Part shown: piece after piece, positions 33,091 through 43,424 of the stretch
How positions within the stretch are numbered: the first letter of the stretch is position 1
Layout: each line of letters begins with the position of its first letter
Assembly: GCA_963726005.1 (NCBI GenBank)
Contig: CAVSAT010000002.1
Location: 1 to 64,000 of the forward strand
Length of the DNA: 64,000 bases
Origin: Bog-473 sp963726005
GTDB taxonomy: Bacteria; Actinomycetota; Acidimicrobiia; Acidimicrobiales; RAAP-2
Direction: 5' to 3'
Position numbers and translations under genes: made by a program
Notes under the pieces: generated by a model
Databases searched by the model: none
Told to the model about the DNA's origin: nothing
What the model saw: only the letters and a program-made list of their open reading frames with translations

Positions 33091-33103
33091 GCACCGGCGC
33101 GCC

Positions 33104-33640
33104 GTGCGCCTGTTCGTGGCCGCCTGGCCCGACGCCGCCACCCGCGACCGCCTCGCCCTCCTGGCGCTGGGCCGGGCCAAGAACCTGCGCCTGGTCGGCC
33201 CCACACGCTGGCACGTGACGCTGCGTTTTCTGGGCGAGGTGGCCGAGGATCGGCTGGCGCCGCTCGGTGACGCCCTCGTGGCGTGCGCCACCGCGCAGAC
33301 GAGGCCCGTCGTGTGCCGGCTCGGCCCCGCGACCGGGTGGTTCACGGGCGTGCGGGTCTTGCAGATCCCCGCCGCCGGCCTCGACGGGTTGGCGGAGGCG
33401 GTGCGGGTCGCCACCGTGCCCGCCGTGCCGCCGCCACCCAAGGGCGAGCCGCCCTTCAACGGCCACCTCACGTTGGCCCGGGCCAAGGGACGGCTCGGTG
33501 CGGCTGCGCAGGCCGACCTGGCCGGGATCCCCTTCGAGGCAGCTTTCCCCGTCGACCACGTGGACCTGGTGGCTTCGCAGCCCTCGCCCGCCGGTCACGT
33601 CTACGCCACGATCGCCCGGGCCCGGCTCGGCGCCGCCTGA
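33104..33640 (+). CDS. thpR: RNA 2',3'-cyclic phosphodiesterase
   Basis: A 178-residue 2H phosphoesterase. MRLFVAAWPD opens the fold, and the two HxT motifs are HVTLRFLGEV and HLTLARAKG. The family opens 2',3'-cyclic phosphates on RNA ends and was once described as a 2'-5' RNA ligase. The start is GTG 33104, 13 bp after the previous stop, so it may be in the same transcript. Confidence 0.9.
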   Translation: MRLFVAAWPDAATRDRLALLALGRAKNLRLVGPTRWHVTLRFLGEVAEDRLAPLGDALVACATAQTRPVVCRLGPATGWFTGVRVLQIPAAGLDGLAEAVRVATVPAVPPPPKGEPPFNGHLTLARAKGRLGAAAQADLAGIPFEAAFPVDHVDLVASQPSPAGHVYATIARARLGAA

Positions 33641-33665
33641 CCCTGGTGGTCGGCCGTGTCGTCGG

Positions 33666-35199
33666 TCAGCCGGCGGGACCGGTGAGGAACGCGGTGATCG
33701 CCTGGGAGATCGCGGCGGCGGCAGATTGTTGGAAGGCGGGCGTGACGAGCAGGCCCGCGTCCGTCGCGTTGCGCATGTTCCCGCACTCGATCAGCGCCTT
33801 GGGGACCGTGGTCAGGTTCAGCCCGGCGAGGTCGTTGCGGGGCTGCAGGCCGCCGCCGCCGTAGTCGCTCGCCGGCATGGGCGTGGCCGCGGCGAAGGTG
33901 TCGCGCAGCACGGAGGCGAAGGCTGAGGAGGGCGCGATGACGGCGTCGTTGGGGCCGTCCGCCACGGGCTCCAAGACGGTGAAGCCACGGCCGTCTGCGG
34001 GGCCGCCGTCGGCGTGGATGTCGACCGAGACGTCGGCGTGGGCCGCATTGATGATGGCCGCCCGGGTCGTCACGCACGGCCCGACGCCGTTGTTGTCGGG
34101 CCGGGTCAGCACGACCCGCGCGCCCTCGTCCTCCAGGTCGGTCACCAGGTCCGTGGCGACGTCGAAGTTGAACTGGGCCTCGGTGTACCCGTCGTCGGTC
34201 GCCGTGCCCGTGGTGTCGCACGGCTCGTACCCGGTGCCGTTGAAGACGGGCTGGTCGACGACCGCCGGCGCGCTCTCGTCCAAACCGTTGTGACCGGGAT
34301 CGATCCCGACCACCTTGCCCGCCAGCGGCTCGGAACCCGAGCGCGAGCCAGTAGCCGCCACCCGCCGGCACGGCGGCCATGCCGACGACCGGCCCGGGCA
34401 GGGTCGTCCCCCCGAGCGAACCGAAGTAGGGAGCGCCGCCGTAGCTGAAGAGCCCGCCGTCGCGCGCGACGAGCCAATAGCCGCCGCCCGGTGCCGCCGC
34501 CAGGCCGGCGATCGGCGCGTTGAGCGGGACCGAGCCGGCCGAGCCGGAGAAGACCGCGTCGCCGTAGGTGAAGACCCCGCCATCAGACCCCACCAGCCAG
34601 TAGCCACCGCCGTCGGGGGTGGCGGCCATGCCCGCGACCGGCGCGTTGAGGACCAGCGACCCGGTGGAGCCCCAGAAGCGGGCGTCGCCGTAGCTGAAGA
34701 TGCCCCCGTCTGCGGCGACGAGCCAGTACCCCCGGCCGTCACCGGTCGCGGCCATGCCCACGACCGGCGCGTTGAGCGTCAGCGAGCCCGCCGAGCCGAA
34801 GAAGGCGGCGTCGCCGTACCCGAACACGCCGCCGTCGCGGGCCACCAGCCAGTAGCCGCCGCCGTCGGGCGTCGCGGCCATGCCCACGACCGGCGCGTTC
34901 AGCGGGAGTGCGCCGGCCGAACCGAAGAACCGGGCGTCGCCGTACCCGAACACGCCGCCGTCGCGGGCCGCCAGCCAGTAGCCGCCGCCGTCGGGCGTCG
35001 CGGCCATGCCCACGACCGGCGCGTTGGGGTTCGTCACCGCGTTGGCGCCGACGGTCGTCGCCCCGAAGGGCACCGCCGAGTCGGGCGAGGGACCCGTGGC
35101 CGACGCCGGCGTTGCGGAGAGCCCGCTCCACCCCAGGGCCGCGAGGGCGAGCAGCGCGGCCAGGCCAGGCCGAGCCCGCGCCGCGATTACCCCGTGCAC
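33666..35199 (-). CDS. Secreted N-acetylmuramoyl-L-alanine amidase with N-terminal 42-residue repeats, frameshifted
   Basis: After a signal peptide (about 1-35) come five full and one partial 42-residue repeats, each of the form NAPVVGMAATPDGGGYWLVA, RDGGVFGYGDARFFGSAG (about 59-285), which probably build a beta-propeller. After a one-base shift near 34,330 the C-terminal half is an Amidase_3 zinc domain: KVVGIDPGHNG (His), SVDIHADGG (His) and VPKALIECGNMRN (Glu). It would cleave the muramoyl-alanine bond in peptidoglycan. The GTG start overlaps the end of the LOG gene by 13 bp, so the two are coupled. Confidence 0.87.
34345..35025 (-). repeat. 126-bp tandem coding repeats (42 residues)
   Basis: Five full units and one partial unit in direct order, each beginning NAP(V/I)(V/A)G. 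Neighbouring units are 75-90 percent alike by eye at protein level, and some DNA segments are identical, so the array is prone to recombination and assembly collapse. Confidence 0.85.
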
Positions 35200-36233
35200 T
35201 CGTTGAGGGCGTCGATGAGTTGGCGCAGCCGGGAGTAATGCCAGCGGTCGAAGCGCAGCGCGAGGCGGGGCAGCTCGGGGTGGTCGTCACGCTCGGGTGG
35301 GAACGGGCTCGCGGTGCGCATGCTCCCACGGACGATGATGTCGGCGAAGCGCCGGTTGAGCTCGGCCAGCTCGGCCTTGCTCGGTTGTCTCTGGACGCGC
35401 AGGACGAGCAAGTCGCCCACCCACCGGCACGAGTGGTAGTTGCGGTAGAAGCCGAGCACCTCCTCGGCGGCCTCCTCCATGGTGTTCGTCACCTTGAAGA
35501 GGGCGCGGTCGTCGGGCGAGACCCAGCCGGCCGCGATGGCCTCCTCCTCCATGAACCGGAGCCAGGCGTGCCAGTAGGTGCCGCCGGGCGTCTCCACCAT
35601 CACCACCGGCGCCGGCTCCGCCTTCCCCGTCTGGAGCAGCGTCAGCAGTTCGAAGGCCTCGTCCTGGGTGCCGAAGCCGCCGGGAAGGACCGCATAGGCG
35701 TGCGACTCCTTGATCAACATGAGTTTGCGGGTGAAGAAGTAGCGCATCTCGACCAGCTTGGGGTCCTGCGCGATGAACGCGTTGGCGTCTTCTTCGTGGG
35801 GGAGCCGGATGTTCACCCCGAACGTGTGCTCGCGCCCCGCGCCCTCGAGGCCCGCCGCCATGATGCCCGGACCGGCACCCGTCACCACCATCCAGTCGGC
35901 GGAGGCCAGGCGCGCCGCCAGCGTGCGGGCGAGGACGTAGACGGGATCCTCGGGCCTGGTGCGCGCCGACCCGAACATCGTGAGCTTGCGGATGTGGCGG
36001 TAGGGCCGGAAGACGCGGAAGGCCTCGGCCATCTCGGCCAGCGCGGCCTTGGCGATCTTCAGGTCGCCGACGGCCGTGCCCTCGCGCGCCATGTCCCAGA
36101 GCGTGCCGATCATCGCATCGAGCTCGCGGGCCTGCGCGGACGAGAGCGAGTGCCGCGCGAACAGCGCCTCGAACGCGTTCAGCCGTGCGGCTGCTTCGGC
36201 TTCGGCGTCGAGTGCGGCGCCGTCGTCGGTCAC
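35187..36233 (-). CDS. LOG-family (TIGR00730) protein
   Basis: A 348-residue protein. The Rossmann-like LOG domain has MFGSARTRPEDPVY, VVTGAGPGIMAAGLEGAG and the signature LPGGFGTQDEAFELLT. Plant and bacterial relatives hydrolyse cytokinin riboside monophosphates; larger members such as this one are sometimes annotated as nucleotide-binding (PpnN-like) and may act on nucleoside monophosphates. The GTG start overlaps the presumed fbiC stop (GTGA). Confidence 0.87.
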   Translation of the reverse strand: MTDDGAALDAEAEAAARLNAFEALFARHSLSSAQARELDAMIGTLWDMAREGTAVGDLKIAKAALAEMAEAFRVFRPYRHIRKLTMFGSARTRPEDPVYVLARTLAARLASADWMVVTGAGPGIMAAGLEGAGREHTFGVNIRLPHEEDANAFIAQDPKLVEMRYFFTRKLMLIKESHAYAVLPGGFGTQDEAFELLTLLQTGKAEPAPVVMVETPGGTYWHAWLRFMEEEAIAAGWVSPDDRALFKVTNTMEEAAEEVLGFYRNYHSCRWVGDLLVLRVQRQPSKAELAELNRRFADIIVRGSMRTASPFPPERDDHPELPRLALRFDRWHYSRLRQLIDALNECTG

Positions 36234-38538
36234 GCGCCGCGGGAGCGCCCGCCAGCGCGTACAGCGTGGAACGCTGCACCAGCGGTCGCCCGAGCGGCGC
36301 CACGATGGCCTCGAGCTCGTCGACCCCCATCCGCTGCCCGTGCTGCGCGCCCGCCGCCCGCGAGATGTTCTCGTCCATCAGCGTGCCGCCCAGGTCGTTG
36401 GCCCCGGCGCGCAGGAGCTGCCGTGCGCCGGCGGCACCCATCTTGACCCAGCTGACCTGGATGTTGTCGATGTCACCGGCGTAGACGATGCGGGCCACCG
36501 CGTGCATGAGCAGGGCCTCGCGGAAGGTCGGTCCCCGCCGCGCCTTGCGTTGGAGGTAGATCGGGGTGGCCATGTGCACGAAGGGCAACGGCACGAACTC
36601 GGTGAAGCCGCCGGTCTCGCGCTGGAGGTCACGGGTGCGCATCATGTGGCGCGCCCAGCTGAGCGGCTGCTCCACCGAGCCGAACATGATCGTGATGTTG
36701 GAGCGCAGGCCCACCGAGTGGGCGGTGCGGTGCGCCTCGAGCCACTCCTCCGTGTTGACCTTGTCGGGGCAGATGACGGCGCGCACCTCGTCGTCGAGGA
36801 TCTCCGCCGCCGTGCCGGGGAGCGTCTTCAGTCCGGCCTCGCGCAGCCGGGTCAGGTAGTCGGCCAGCGGCACCCCCGAGCGCCGGGCCCCCTCGGTCAC
36901 CTCCAAGGCGGTGAAGCCGTGGATGTGGATGTTCGCCGACCCGGCGCGCACGGCGTCGAGCACGTGGAGGTAGTAGTCGCCGTCGAAGTCGGGGTGGATA
37001 CCGCCCTGCAGGCACACCTCGGTCGCACCCTCGGCCTCGGCCTCGGCGACGCGCCGCGTGACCTCGTCGAGCTCCAACAGGTAGGGGGCGCCCCGCAGGT
37101 TCAGCGACAGCGGGCCCTTGGAGAACGCGCAGAAGCGGCACTTGAACGTGCACACGTTCGTGTAGTTGATGTTGCGGTTGCGCACGAACGTCACCGCGTC
37201 GCCCACCGCCTGGCGCCGCAGGTCGTCGGCGACCTCGGCCACCAGGTGTACCTCGGGTCCCCGGGCGGAGAACAGGTCGACGATCTCCGCCGTGCCCACC
37301 TCCTGGCCGAGGGCCACCCCAGCCAGGACCTCGGCCACCGCGCCGCCCCGGCCGGGCCGGTGCGTCGATCCGCGGGCGCGATCCCGTCGGGCGCCCCGGG
37401 TGCGCCGAGCAGGTCGGGCGGGAGCATCTCGCCGCCCGAGCACCACGAGGAATCGCGCGCCAGCCCCTCGGCGTCGGAGGCGTCGAGCACCGGGAAGCGC
37501 TGCGCCGGATGGAGCCAGCGCTCGGGGTCGAGGGCGAAGGTGGGGTACACGGTGAGCCTGGGCGCCGAGCGCGTGGCCCGCCGCCTCGGTCGCCTCCCGC
37601 AGCACCGCGAGCGCCGGCCAGGCCCGCTCGGGGTTGACGTGGTCGGCGGTGATGGGGGAGACGCCGCCCCAGTCGTCGATGCCGGCATGCAGCAGGGGTG
37701 CCAGGTCGTCGGAGAGGTTCGGCGGCGCCTGGACGTGGATCTCGGGCGGCAGCACGAGCCGGGCCGCCGCGATGGCCCACTGCAGGTCCTCGGGCGGGCA
37801 GGGCTCGGCGCGGGCCATCGCCGTCCCCGGCTTGGGCAGGAAGTTCTGGACGATGACCTCCTGCACGTGACCGTGGCGGGCGTGCGACGCGGCGATGGCG
37901 CGCAGGGCGGCCACCTGCCCAGGGCGGTCGTCGCCGATGCCGACCAGGATCCCGGTGGTGAACGGGATGGCGAGCTCGCCCGCCGCCTCCAGCGTGGCCA
38001 GCCGGCGGGCCGGCTCCTTGTCGGGTGCGCCGCGGTGCGCCGCCAGCCCCTCGGCCAGCGACTCGAGCATCATCCCCTGGCTCGCCGTGACCTCGCGCAG
38101 CCGGGCCAGCTCGTCGGGGAAGAGCGCGCCGGCGTTGGCGTGGGGGAGCAGCCCCGTCTCCTCCACCACGAGGCGGCACACGTGGGCGAGATACTCGACC
38201 GTCGACGAGTGCCCCTGCGCCTCGAGCCACTGGCGGGCCGCCGGGTAGCGCAGTTCGGGGCGCTCGCCCAGGGTGAAGAGCGCCTCGTGGCACCCGGCCG
38301 CACGTCCGGCGCGCGCGATGGTGAGGACCTCCTCGGGGGTGAGGTACGGCGCGGCGACGCGGCCCGGCGCCTTGGCGAAGGTGCAATAGCCGCAGCGGTC
38401 GCGGCAGAGCATGGTGAGCGGCACGAAGACCTTCGGCGAGAAGGTGACCCGGCGCCCGTGCGCCCCGTCGCGCACCACCCGGGCCAGGGCGGCGAGCTCG
38501 GCCAGGGGGGTGCGCAGGAGATCGGCATCGGGGAGCAT
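36230..38538 (-). CDS. fbiC: 7,8-didemethyl-8-hydroxy-5-deazariboflavin synthase FbiC (CofG-CofH fusion), frameshifted
   Basis: Two radical-SAM domains are fused. The CofG half has MLCRDRCGYCTFAK; the CofH half has NYTNVCTFKCRFCAFSKGPL and, later, GGIHPDFDGDYYL and HGFTALEV. Together they make the F0 chromophore of coenzyme F420 from tyrosine and a flavin precursor. About 70 residues between the domains (LTVYPTFALDPERWLHPAQR) are in another frame between about 37,565 and 37,345, and a further shift near 36,285 is needed to reach the TGA at 36230, which overlaps the LOG start. The start ATG 38538 follows a TAGATT box by 7 nt. Confidence 0.93.
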
Positions 38539-38545
38539 GGTGGCC

Positions 38546-38551
38546 AATCTA
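38546..38551 (-). promoter_or_regulatory. -10 box, leaderless start of fbiC
   Basis: TAGATT on the minus strand, 7 nt before the ATG at 38538, just beyond the stop of pgl. Confidence 0.45.
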
Positions 38552-39226
38552 TGGGGCGCCCGCGGCGGCGGCGCGGTCGACCAGCCACAGCGTGCGCCCC
38601 GCGTGGACGCGGGCGGCCGGGATGTCGTCGCCACGCCGCAGCGCCGCCACGGCGGCCGACTTGGACGCGCCGGACACGGTGAAGATGGCCTGCCGTGCCG
38701 AGTTGATGGCCGGCAGCGTCAGGGTGAGGCGCGGGTGCGGGTTGCGCCCGTTCGGGTCCTCGGTCGCCCGCACCAGCTCGCCCGGGTCGGCCTCGAGGCT
38801 CGCATCGCCCGGGAAGAGCGACGCGGTGTGCCCGTCGGGCCCCATGCCGAGATGGATGACGTCGATCCCCGGGCCCGTCACCAGGTCGCTCATGATGCGC
38901 TGGTAGGCGGCGACGCATGCCTCGAGCGGTCCCTCCGTCGGCATCGGCCGGAAGGACCCCACGGCGCCGACGCGGTCGAGCAGCGCCTCCTTGATCAGCC
39001 GCTGGTTGGCGTCCTCGTCGTCGGGCGGGACGACGCGCTCGTCCCCGACGTAGACGTCGACCACGCGCCAGTCGACGCCCCCCGACGTCGCCAGCAGCTC
39101 GTAGCACGCGCGCGCCGTGGGGCCGCCCGAGAGCACGACCGCGAAGCGCGGCCCGGTGCGCGCGCCGAACGCCTCGACCACCGCGTCGGCGAAGGCGCGC
39201 GGGACGTCGTCGACGACGGTGATCAA
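38549..39226 (-). CDS. pgl: 6-phosphogluconolactonase
   Basis: A 225-residue enzyme of the DevB/SOL family. LSGGPTARACYELLA, VYVGDERVVPPDDEDANQRL and GMGPDGHTASLFPG are the conserved motifs. It hydrolyses 6-phosphogluconolactone in the oxidative pentose-phosphate pathway. The TTG start lies one base after the gnd stop, so the two genes are translationally coupled. No zwf is in the window. Confidence 0.93.
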   Translation of the reverse strand: MITVVDDVPRAFADAVVEAFGARTGPRFAVVLSGGPTARACYELLATSGGVDWRVVDVYVGDERVVPPDDEDANQRLIKEALLDRVGAVGSFRPMPTEGPLEACVAAYQRIMSDLVTGPGIDVIHLGMGPDGHTASLFPGDASLEADPGELVRATEDPNGRNPHPRLTLTLPAINSARQAIFTVSGASKSAAVAALRRGDDIPAARVHAGRTLWLVDRAAAAGAP

Positions 39227-39227
39227 C

Positions 39228-40166
39228 TCAGGGGACCGGCGTTTCGGTCTCCAAGCCCTGCTCGCCCGACTCGAGCGTCACGGCGTGGCCCCCGAACTGG
39301 TTGCGCAGCGCGGAGAGCATCTTCAGCTGGAGCGAGTCCTGGTTCTGCGAGGCGAAGCGGGTGAACAGCGACGTCGAGATGACCGGCGCCGCGACGCCAC
39401 GGTCGATCGCCTCCTGCGCCGTCCAGCGCCCTTCGCCCGAGTCGACGACCACGCCCTTGATGTCGTCGAACCCCGCGCCCGGCCGCAGCGCCCGCTCGGC
39501 CAGCTCGAGCAGCCAGCTGCGCACCACGGACCCGTAGCGCCAGATGGACGCGATCTCGTGCAGGTCGAGGTCGAACTCGTTGGCCGTCCCCATGATCTCG
39601 AAGCCCTCGGCGTAGGCCTGCATGAGCCCGTACTCGATCCCGTTGTGCACCATCTTGACGAAGTGACCCGCACCGACCGGCCCCACGTGCGCGTAGCCGC
39701 CCTCCGGGGCCAGCGTCAGCAGGGCGGGCTCGACGAGGGCCACGGCCTCCTTGGTGCCCCCCACCATGAGGCAATAGCCCTCGGTGAGGCCCCAGACGCC
39801 GCCCGAGGTGCCGGCGTCGACGAGGCCGACCCCGGTCTTGTCGACCTTCGCCGCGAGGACCATCCATTCCTTGTAGTTCGAGTTGCCCCCGTCGACGATG
39901 ACGTCGCCCTTGGAGAACAGGCCGGCCAGGGCCTCGACGGCGGCGTCCGTCACGTGGCCGGCCGGGAGCATCAACCAGGCCGCCCTGGGTGGCTTGAGCT
40001 TCCCCGCCAGGTCCTGCAGGGACGTGGCGGTCTCGGCGCCCTTGGCCGCCGCCTGCTTCAACGCGTCCGGGTGCAGGTCGTACGCCACCACCTCGTGCCC
40101 GCCCTTGAGCAGGCGCTCGGTCATGTTGGCACCCATCTTGCCGAGGCCGATCATGCCGATCCTCAT
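39228..40166 (-). CDS. gnd: 6-phosphogluconate dehydrogenase, decarboxylating (short form)
   Basis: A 312-residue enzyme of the short, GntZ/YqeC-like type. The N-terminal Rossmann motif is GMIGLGKMGANM, the substrate region has VDGGNSNYKEW and AGTSGGVWGLTEGYCLMVGG, and catalytic HFVKMVHNGIEYGLMQAYAE. It makes ribulose 5-phosphate and CO2. Gly-rich motif spacing is compatible with either NAD or NADP. Confidence 0.93.
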   Translation of the reverse strand: MRIGMIGLGKMGANMTERLLKGGHEVVAYDLHPDALKQAAAKGAETATSLQDLAGKLKPPRAAWLMLPAGHVTDAAVEALAGLFSKGDVIVDGGNSNYKEWMVLAAKVDKTGVGLVDAGTSGGVWGLTEGYCLMVGGTKEAVALVEPALLTLAPEGGYAHVGPVGAGHFVKMVHNGIEYGLMQAYAEGFEIMGTANEFDLDLHEIASIWRYGSVVRSWLLELAERALRPGAGFDDIKGVVVDSGEGRWTAQEAIDRGVAAPVISTSLFTRFASQNQDSLQLKMLSALRNQFGGHAVTLESGEQGLETETPVP

Positions 40167-40194
40167 GCGCCCTCCTCTCGGTTGCCCTGCGGGA

Positions 40195-41311
40195 TCAGAA
40201 GGTAGCGGCTTTGTCGGACAGCGCCTGCAGCAGCTCCTCGAAGGACTTGGCGAACCCGTGTACGCCCTCGTCCTCGAGCGTCTGCTCCACGTCCTCCATG
40301 TCGATCCCGGCCTCGCGCAGGCGGTCCAGGGCGGCCTCGGCGCCGCCGGGGTCGGCGTCGACGGTCCGCTTCAGCGTGCCGTGGTCCTCGAACGCGCGCA
40401 GGGTCCCCTCCGGCATCGTGTTCACGGAGGCCGGCCCGATGAGGTCGTCCACGTAGAGCAGGTCGGGGTAGGCCGGGTTCTTGGTCGAGGTGGACGCCCA
40501 CAGCGGCCGCTGCACGCGGGCGCCCTTGGCCCGCAGCGCCTCCCAGCGCTCGCCGGCGAAGGTGTGGTGGAAGTGCTGGTAGGCCGTCTGGGCCTGGGCC
40601 ACCGCCGCGGTGCCGCGCAGGCCGAGCACGGCGGGGTCGCCCGACTCCCCTCCGGCGAGGGCCTCGAGGCGGCGGTCGACCTCGGTGTCGACCCTGCTGA
40701 CGAAGAAGGAGGCCACGCTGGCCACCCGCGGCAGCTCGGCCTCCCGATGGGCCGCGACCAGCGCCTCGAGGCCCTTCAGGTAGGCCTCCATGACCTCGTC
40801 GTAGCGGTCGAGGCCGAAGATGAGCGTCACGTTGATGCTCCGCCCGCCGCCGATCAGCGTCTCGATGGCGGGGACGCCCTCGCGGGTGGCCGGCACCTTC
40901 ACCAAGAGGTTGGGCTGCGCGATCGTCTCGTGGAACTTCGAGCGCGTCGCGCACGGTGCCCTCGGTGTCGTGGGCCAAGGTGGGCGACACCTCGAGGGAG
41001 ACGTACCCGTCCTCGCCGTCGCTCTCGTCGTAGAGGGGGCGCAACAGGCCCAGCGCGCTCTTGATGTCGGTCGTCGCCATCTCCCAGTAGGCGGCCTCCA
41101 CGGTGTGGTCCTTCATCAGCGCGCGGAACTGGTCGTCGTAGTCCGCCTGGCCCGTCATCGCGTTGGCGAAGATGGTCGGGTTCGACGTGATGCCGCGCAC
41201 GCCCAGGGTGAGCAACTCGGCGAGCTTGCCCCCCTCGATCCAATCGCGGCGCAGGTTGTCCAGCCAGGGGCTCTGGCCCCCGATGGCGTAGAGGTCCTGG
41301 AGTCGGGTCAT
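40195..41311 (-). CDS. tal: Transaldolase, frameshifted
   Basis: The N-terminal part has MTRLQDLYAIGGQSPWLDNL, RGITSNPTIFANAM and YVSLEVSPTLAHDT. After an extra base at about 40,945 the frame resumes QPNLLVKVPATREGVPAIET with the Schiff-base Lys, then SINVTLIFGLDRYDEVMEAY and VASFFVSRVDTEVDRRLEAL. About 370 residues, the long transaldolase type common in actinobacteria. It links the pentose-phosphate pathway with glycolysis together with tkt upstream. Confidence 0.93.
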
Positions 41312-41341
41312 CGCGACAGCTCCCTTCGTCGATCGGCCGCG

Positions 41342-43364
41342 TCAGCCACGGTCGCGGGCCAGCAGGGCGCGGGCCCGTTCCACCACGTGCTCGGGCGTGA
41401 AGCCGAACTTCTCCATGACGACCGCCACCGGGGCGGACGCCCCGAAGTGGTCGATCCCGATGGCGTCGTCGGCGTAGCGGTCCCACCCGAAGGTCGAGCC
41501 CGCCTCGATGCTGAGCACCGGCACCCCCGGCGGGAAGACGCTCGCCCGGTAGCCCTTGTCCTGTTGCTCGAAGCGGTCCCAGCTCGGGAACGACACCACC
41601 CGCGCCCGCACGCCGGAACCGGCCAGCGTGGTCGCGGCGGCCAGGCAGTGCTGGACCTCGCTCCCCGAGCCCACGAGCACGATGTCGGGGGTGCCCTCCG
41701 AATCGGCCAGGACGTAGGCGCCTTGCGCCACGCCGGCGGCGGCCCCGTCGGCGGTCTCGGCCAGCACCGGGACGTTCTGGCGGGTGAGGGCGAGGCCGAC
41801 CGGCCCGTCCGCCTCGACGGCCAGGCGCCAGGCCTGCGCCGTCTCGTTGGCGTCGGCTGGGCGCACCAGGCTGAGGCCGGGCATGGCGCGCAGCGAGGCG
41901 AGGTGCTCAATGGGCTGGTGGGTCGGACCGTCCTCGCCGAGCCCGATGGAGTCGTGCGTCCACGAGTAGATGACGTGGGCCCCGCCGAGCGCGGCCAGCC
42001 GCACCGCGGGACGCATGTAGTCCGAGAAGACGAAGAACGTCCCGCCCACCGGAAGCACGCCGCGGTGCGCCGCCATGCCGTTCATGACGCCGCCCATGCC
42101 GTGCTCGCGGATGCCGTAGTGGACCTGCGTGCCGCCGGGGCTGGTCCTCGCCTGAATCTCGGCCCCTTTCACGAGCACGCCGTTGTTGCCGGTGAGGTCG
42201 GCGGAGCCGGCCACGAGGCCCGGGATGCTCCCGACCGTGGCGTCGATGCACTGGTTGACGGCGTGGCGTGTCGCCAGCATGGTCCCGGACTCGAAGCGCG
42301 GCAGGTCCGCGTCCCATCCCGGGCTCCCGTGCCCCGCCTCCGCGGCGTCCCAGCCGGCGCGGTCGCCGTCCCAGGACTCGAAGCGGGCCGTCCACTCGGC
42401 GTGCGCGCGCTCGCCGCGCCGCGATCTGCTGCGCGTAGAAGGTGCGGACCTCGTCGGGCACCCAGAACGTCTCGTCGGGCGGCAGGCCCAGGATCTCCTT
42501 GGTGGCGCGGATCTCCTCCTCGCCGAAGGGGGTGCCGTGGGCCTTGGCGGTGTCCGTGAGGTGCGGGGAGGGCCAGCCGATGTGGCTGCGCAGGACGAGC
42601 AGGGTGGGCTTGGCGTCGGGGGCGTCGGGTGGCTGCTCGAGCGCCTCCCCGATCGCAGCGTCGAGCCCGTCGACGTCGTTCGCCATCTCGCCGAGGTGGC
42701 GCACCCGCCAGCCGTAGGCCTCGAAGCGCGCGACCACGTCGTCGTCGTAGGTCAGCTCGGTCGGCCCGTCGATCGTGATGTGGTTGTCGTCGTAGACGGC
42801 GAGCAGCCGGCCCAGTCCGAGGTGCCCCGCCAGGGAGGCGGCCTCGTGGGAGATGCCCTCCATCATGCAGCCGTCGCTCGCGATGACATAGGTGCGGTGG
42901 TCGCAGACCTCGCGGCCGAAGCGCGTCCGCACGATGCGCTCGGCCAGGGCCATGCCGACGGCGTTGGCGAAACCCTGGCCCAACGGGCCCGTCGTGACCT
43001 CGATGCCGGGCGTGTGGTGCACCTCGGGGTGGCCGGGCGTCTTGCTGCCCCACTGGCGGAACTGGCGGAGGTCCTCGAGCGAGAGGTCGTACCCGGTCAG
43101 GTGCAGCATGGCGTACTGGAGGATGCACGCGTGGCCGCACGAGAGGACGAAGCGGTCCCGGTCGGGCCACCCGGGGTCACGTGGGTCGTAATGCATGACG
43201 CGCGTCCACAGGACGTGGGCGAGCGGAGCCAGCGCCATCGCCGTCCCCGAGTGCCCGGAGTCCGCTTCCTGCGGCACGTCCATGGCCAGGCCCCGGACGA
43301 CGTTGATGCCCAGCTCGACCAGCCTCGGGTCCTGCACGACCGGGGTGGATGTGTGCAACGTCAT
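41342..43364 (-). CDS. tkt: Transketolase, frameshifted
   Basis: Thiamine-diphosphate enzyme of about 670 residues. The first half has DSGHSGTAMALAPLAHVLWT, HHTPGIEVTTGPLGQGFANA and IASDGCMMEGISHEAASLAG (ThDP/Mg region). After a one-base shift near 42,415 the second half has GSADLTGNNGVLVKG, HYGIREHGMGGVMNGMAAHR (catalytic Glu) and THDSIGLGEDGPTHQPIEHL. Complete apart from the shift. It is the first gene of the minus-strand pentose-phosphate run (tkt, tal, gnd, pgl). Confidence 0.95.
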
Positions 43365-43369
43365 GGTCA

Positions 43370-43375
43370 ACCCTA
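43370..43375 (-). promoter_or_regulatory. -10 box, leaderless start of tkt
   Basis: TAGGGT on the minus strand, 5 nt before the ATG at 43364. Confidence 0.45.
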
Positions 43376-43410
43376 ACCGTCCGTCCCGGCCCGTCGTCGG
43401 TGCCGTCACG

Positions 43411-43416
43411 TACTCT
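43411..43416 (+). promoter_or_regulatory. -10 box, leaderless start of the thioesterase
   Basis: TACTCT, 8 nt before ATG 43425. It and the tkt box lie back to back in a 60-bp divergent promoter region. Confidence 0.45.
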
Positions 43417-43424
43417 TCACCTCC

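Noticed and set aside
35287..36230. A single giant protein joining fbiC with the LOG gene region
   Set aside because: The LOG domain is in another frame with its own GTG start; the long open frame is an artefact of high GC content and a frameshift at the fbiC end.
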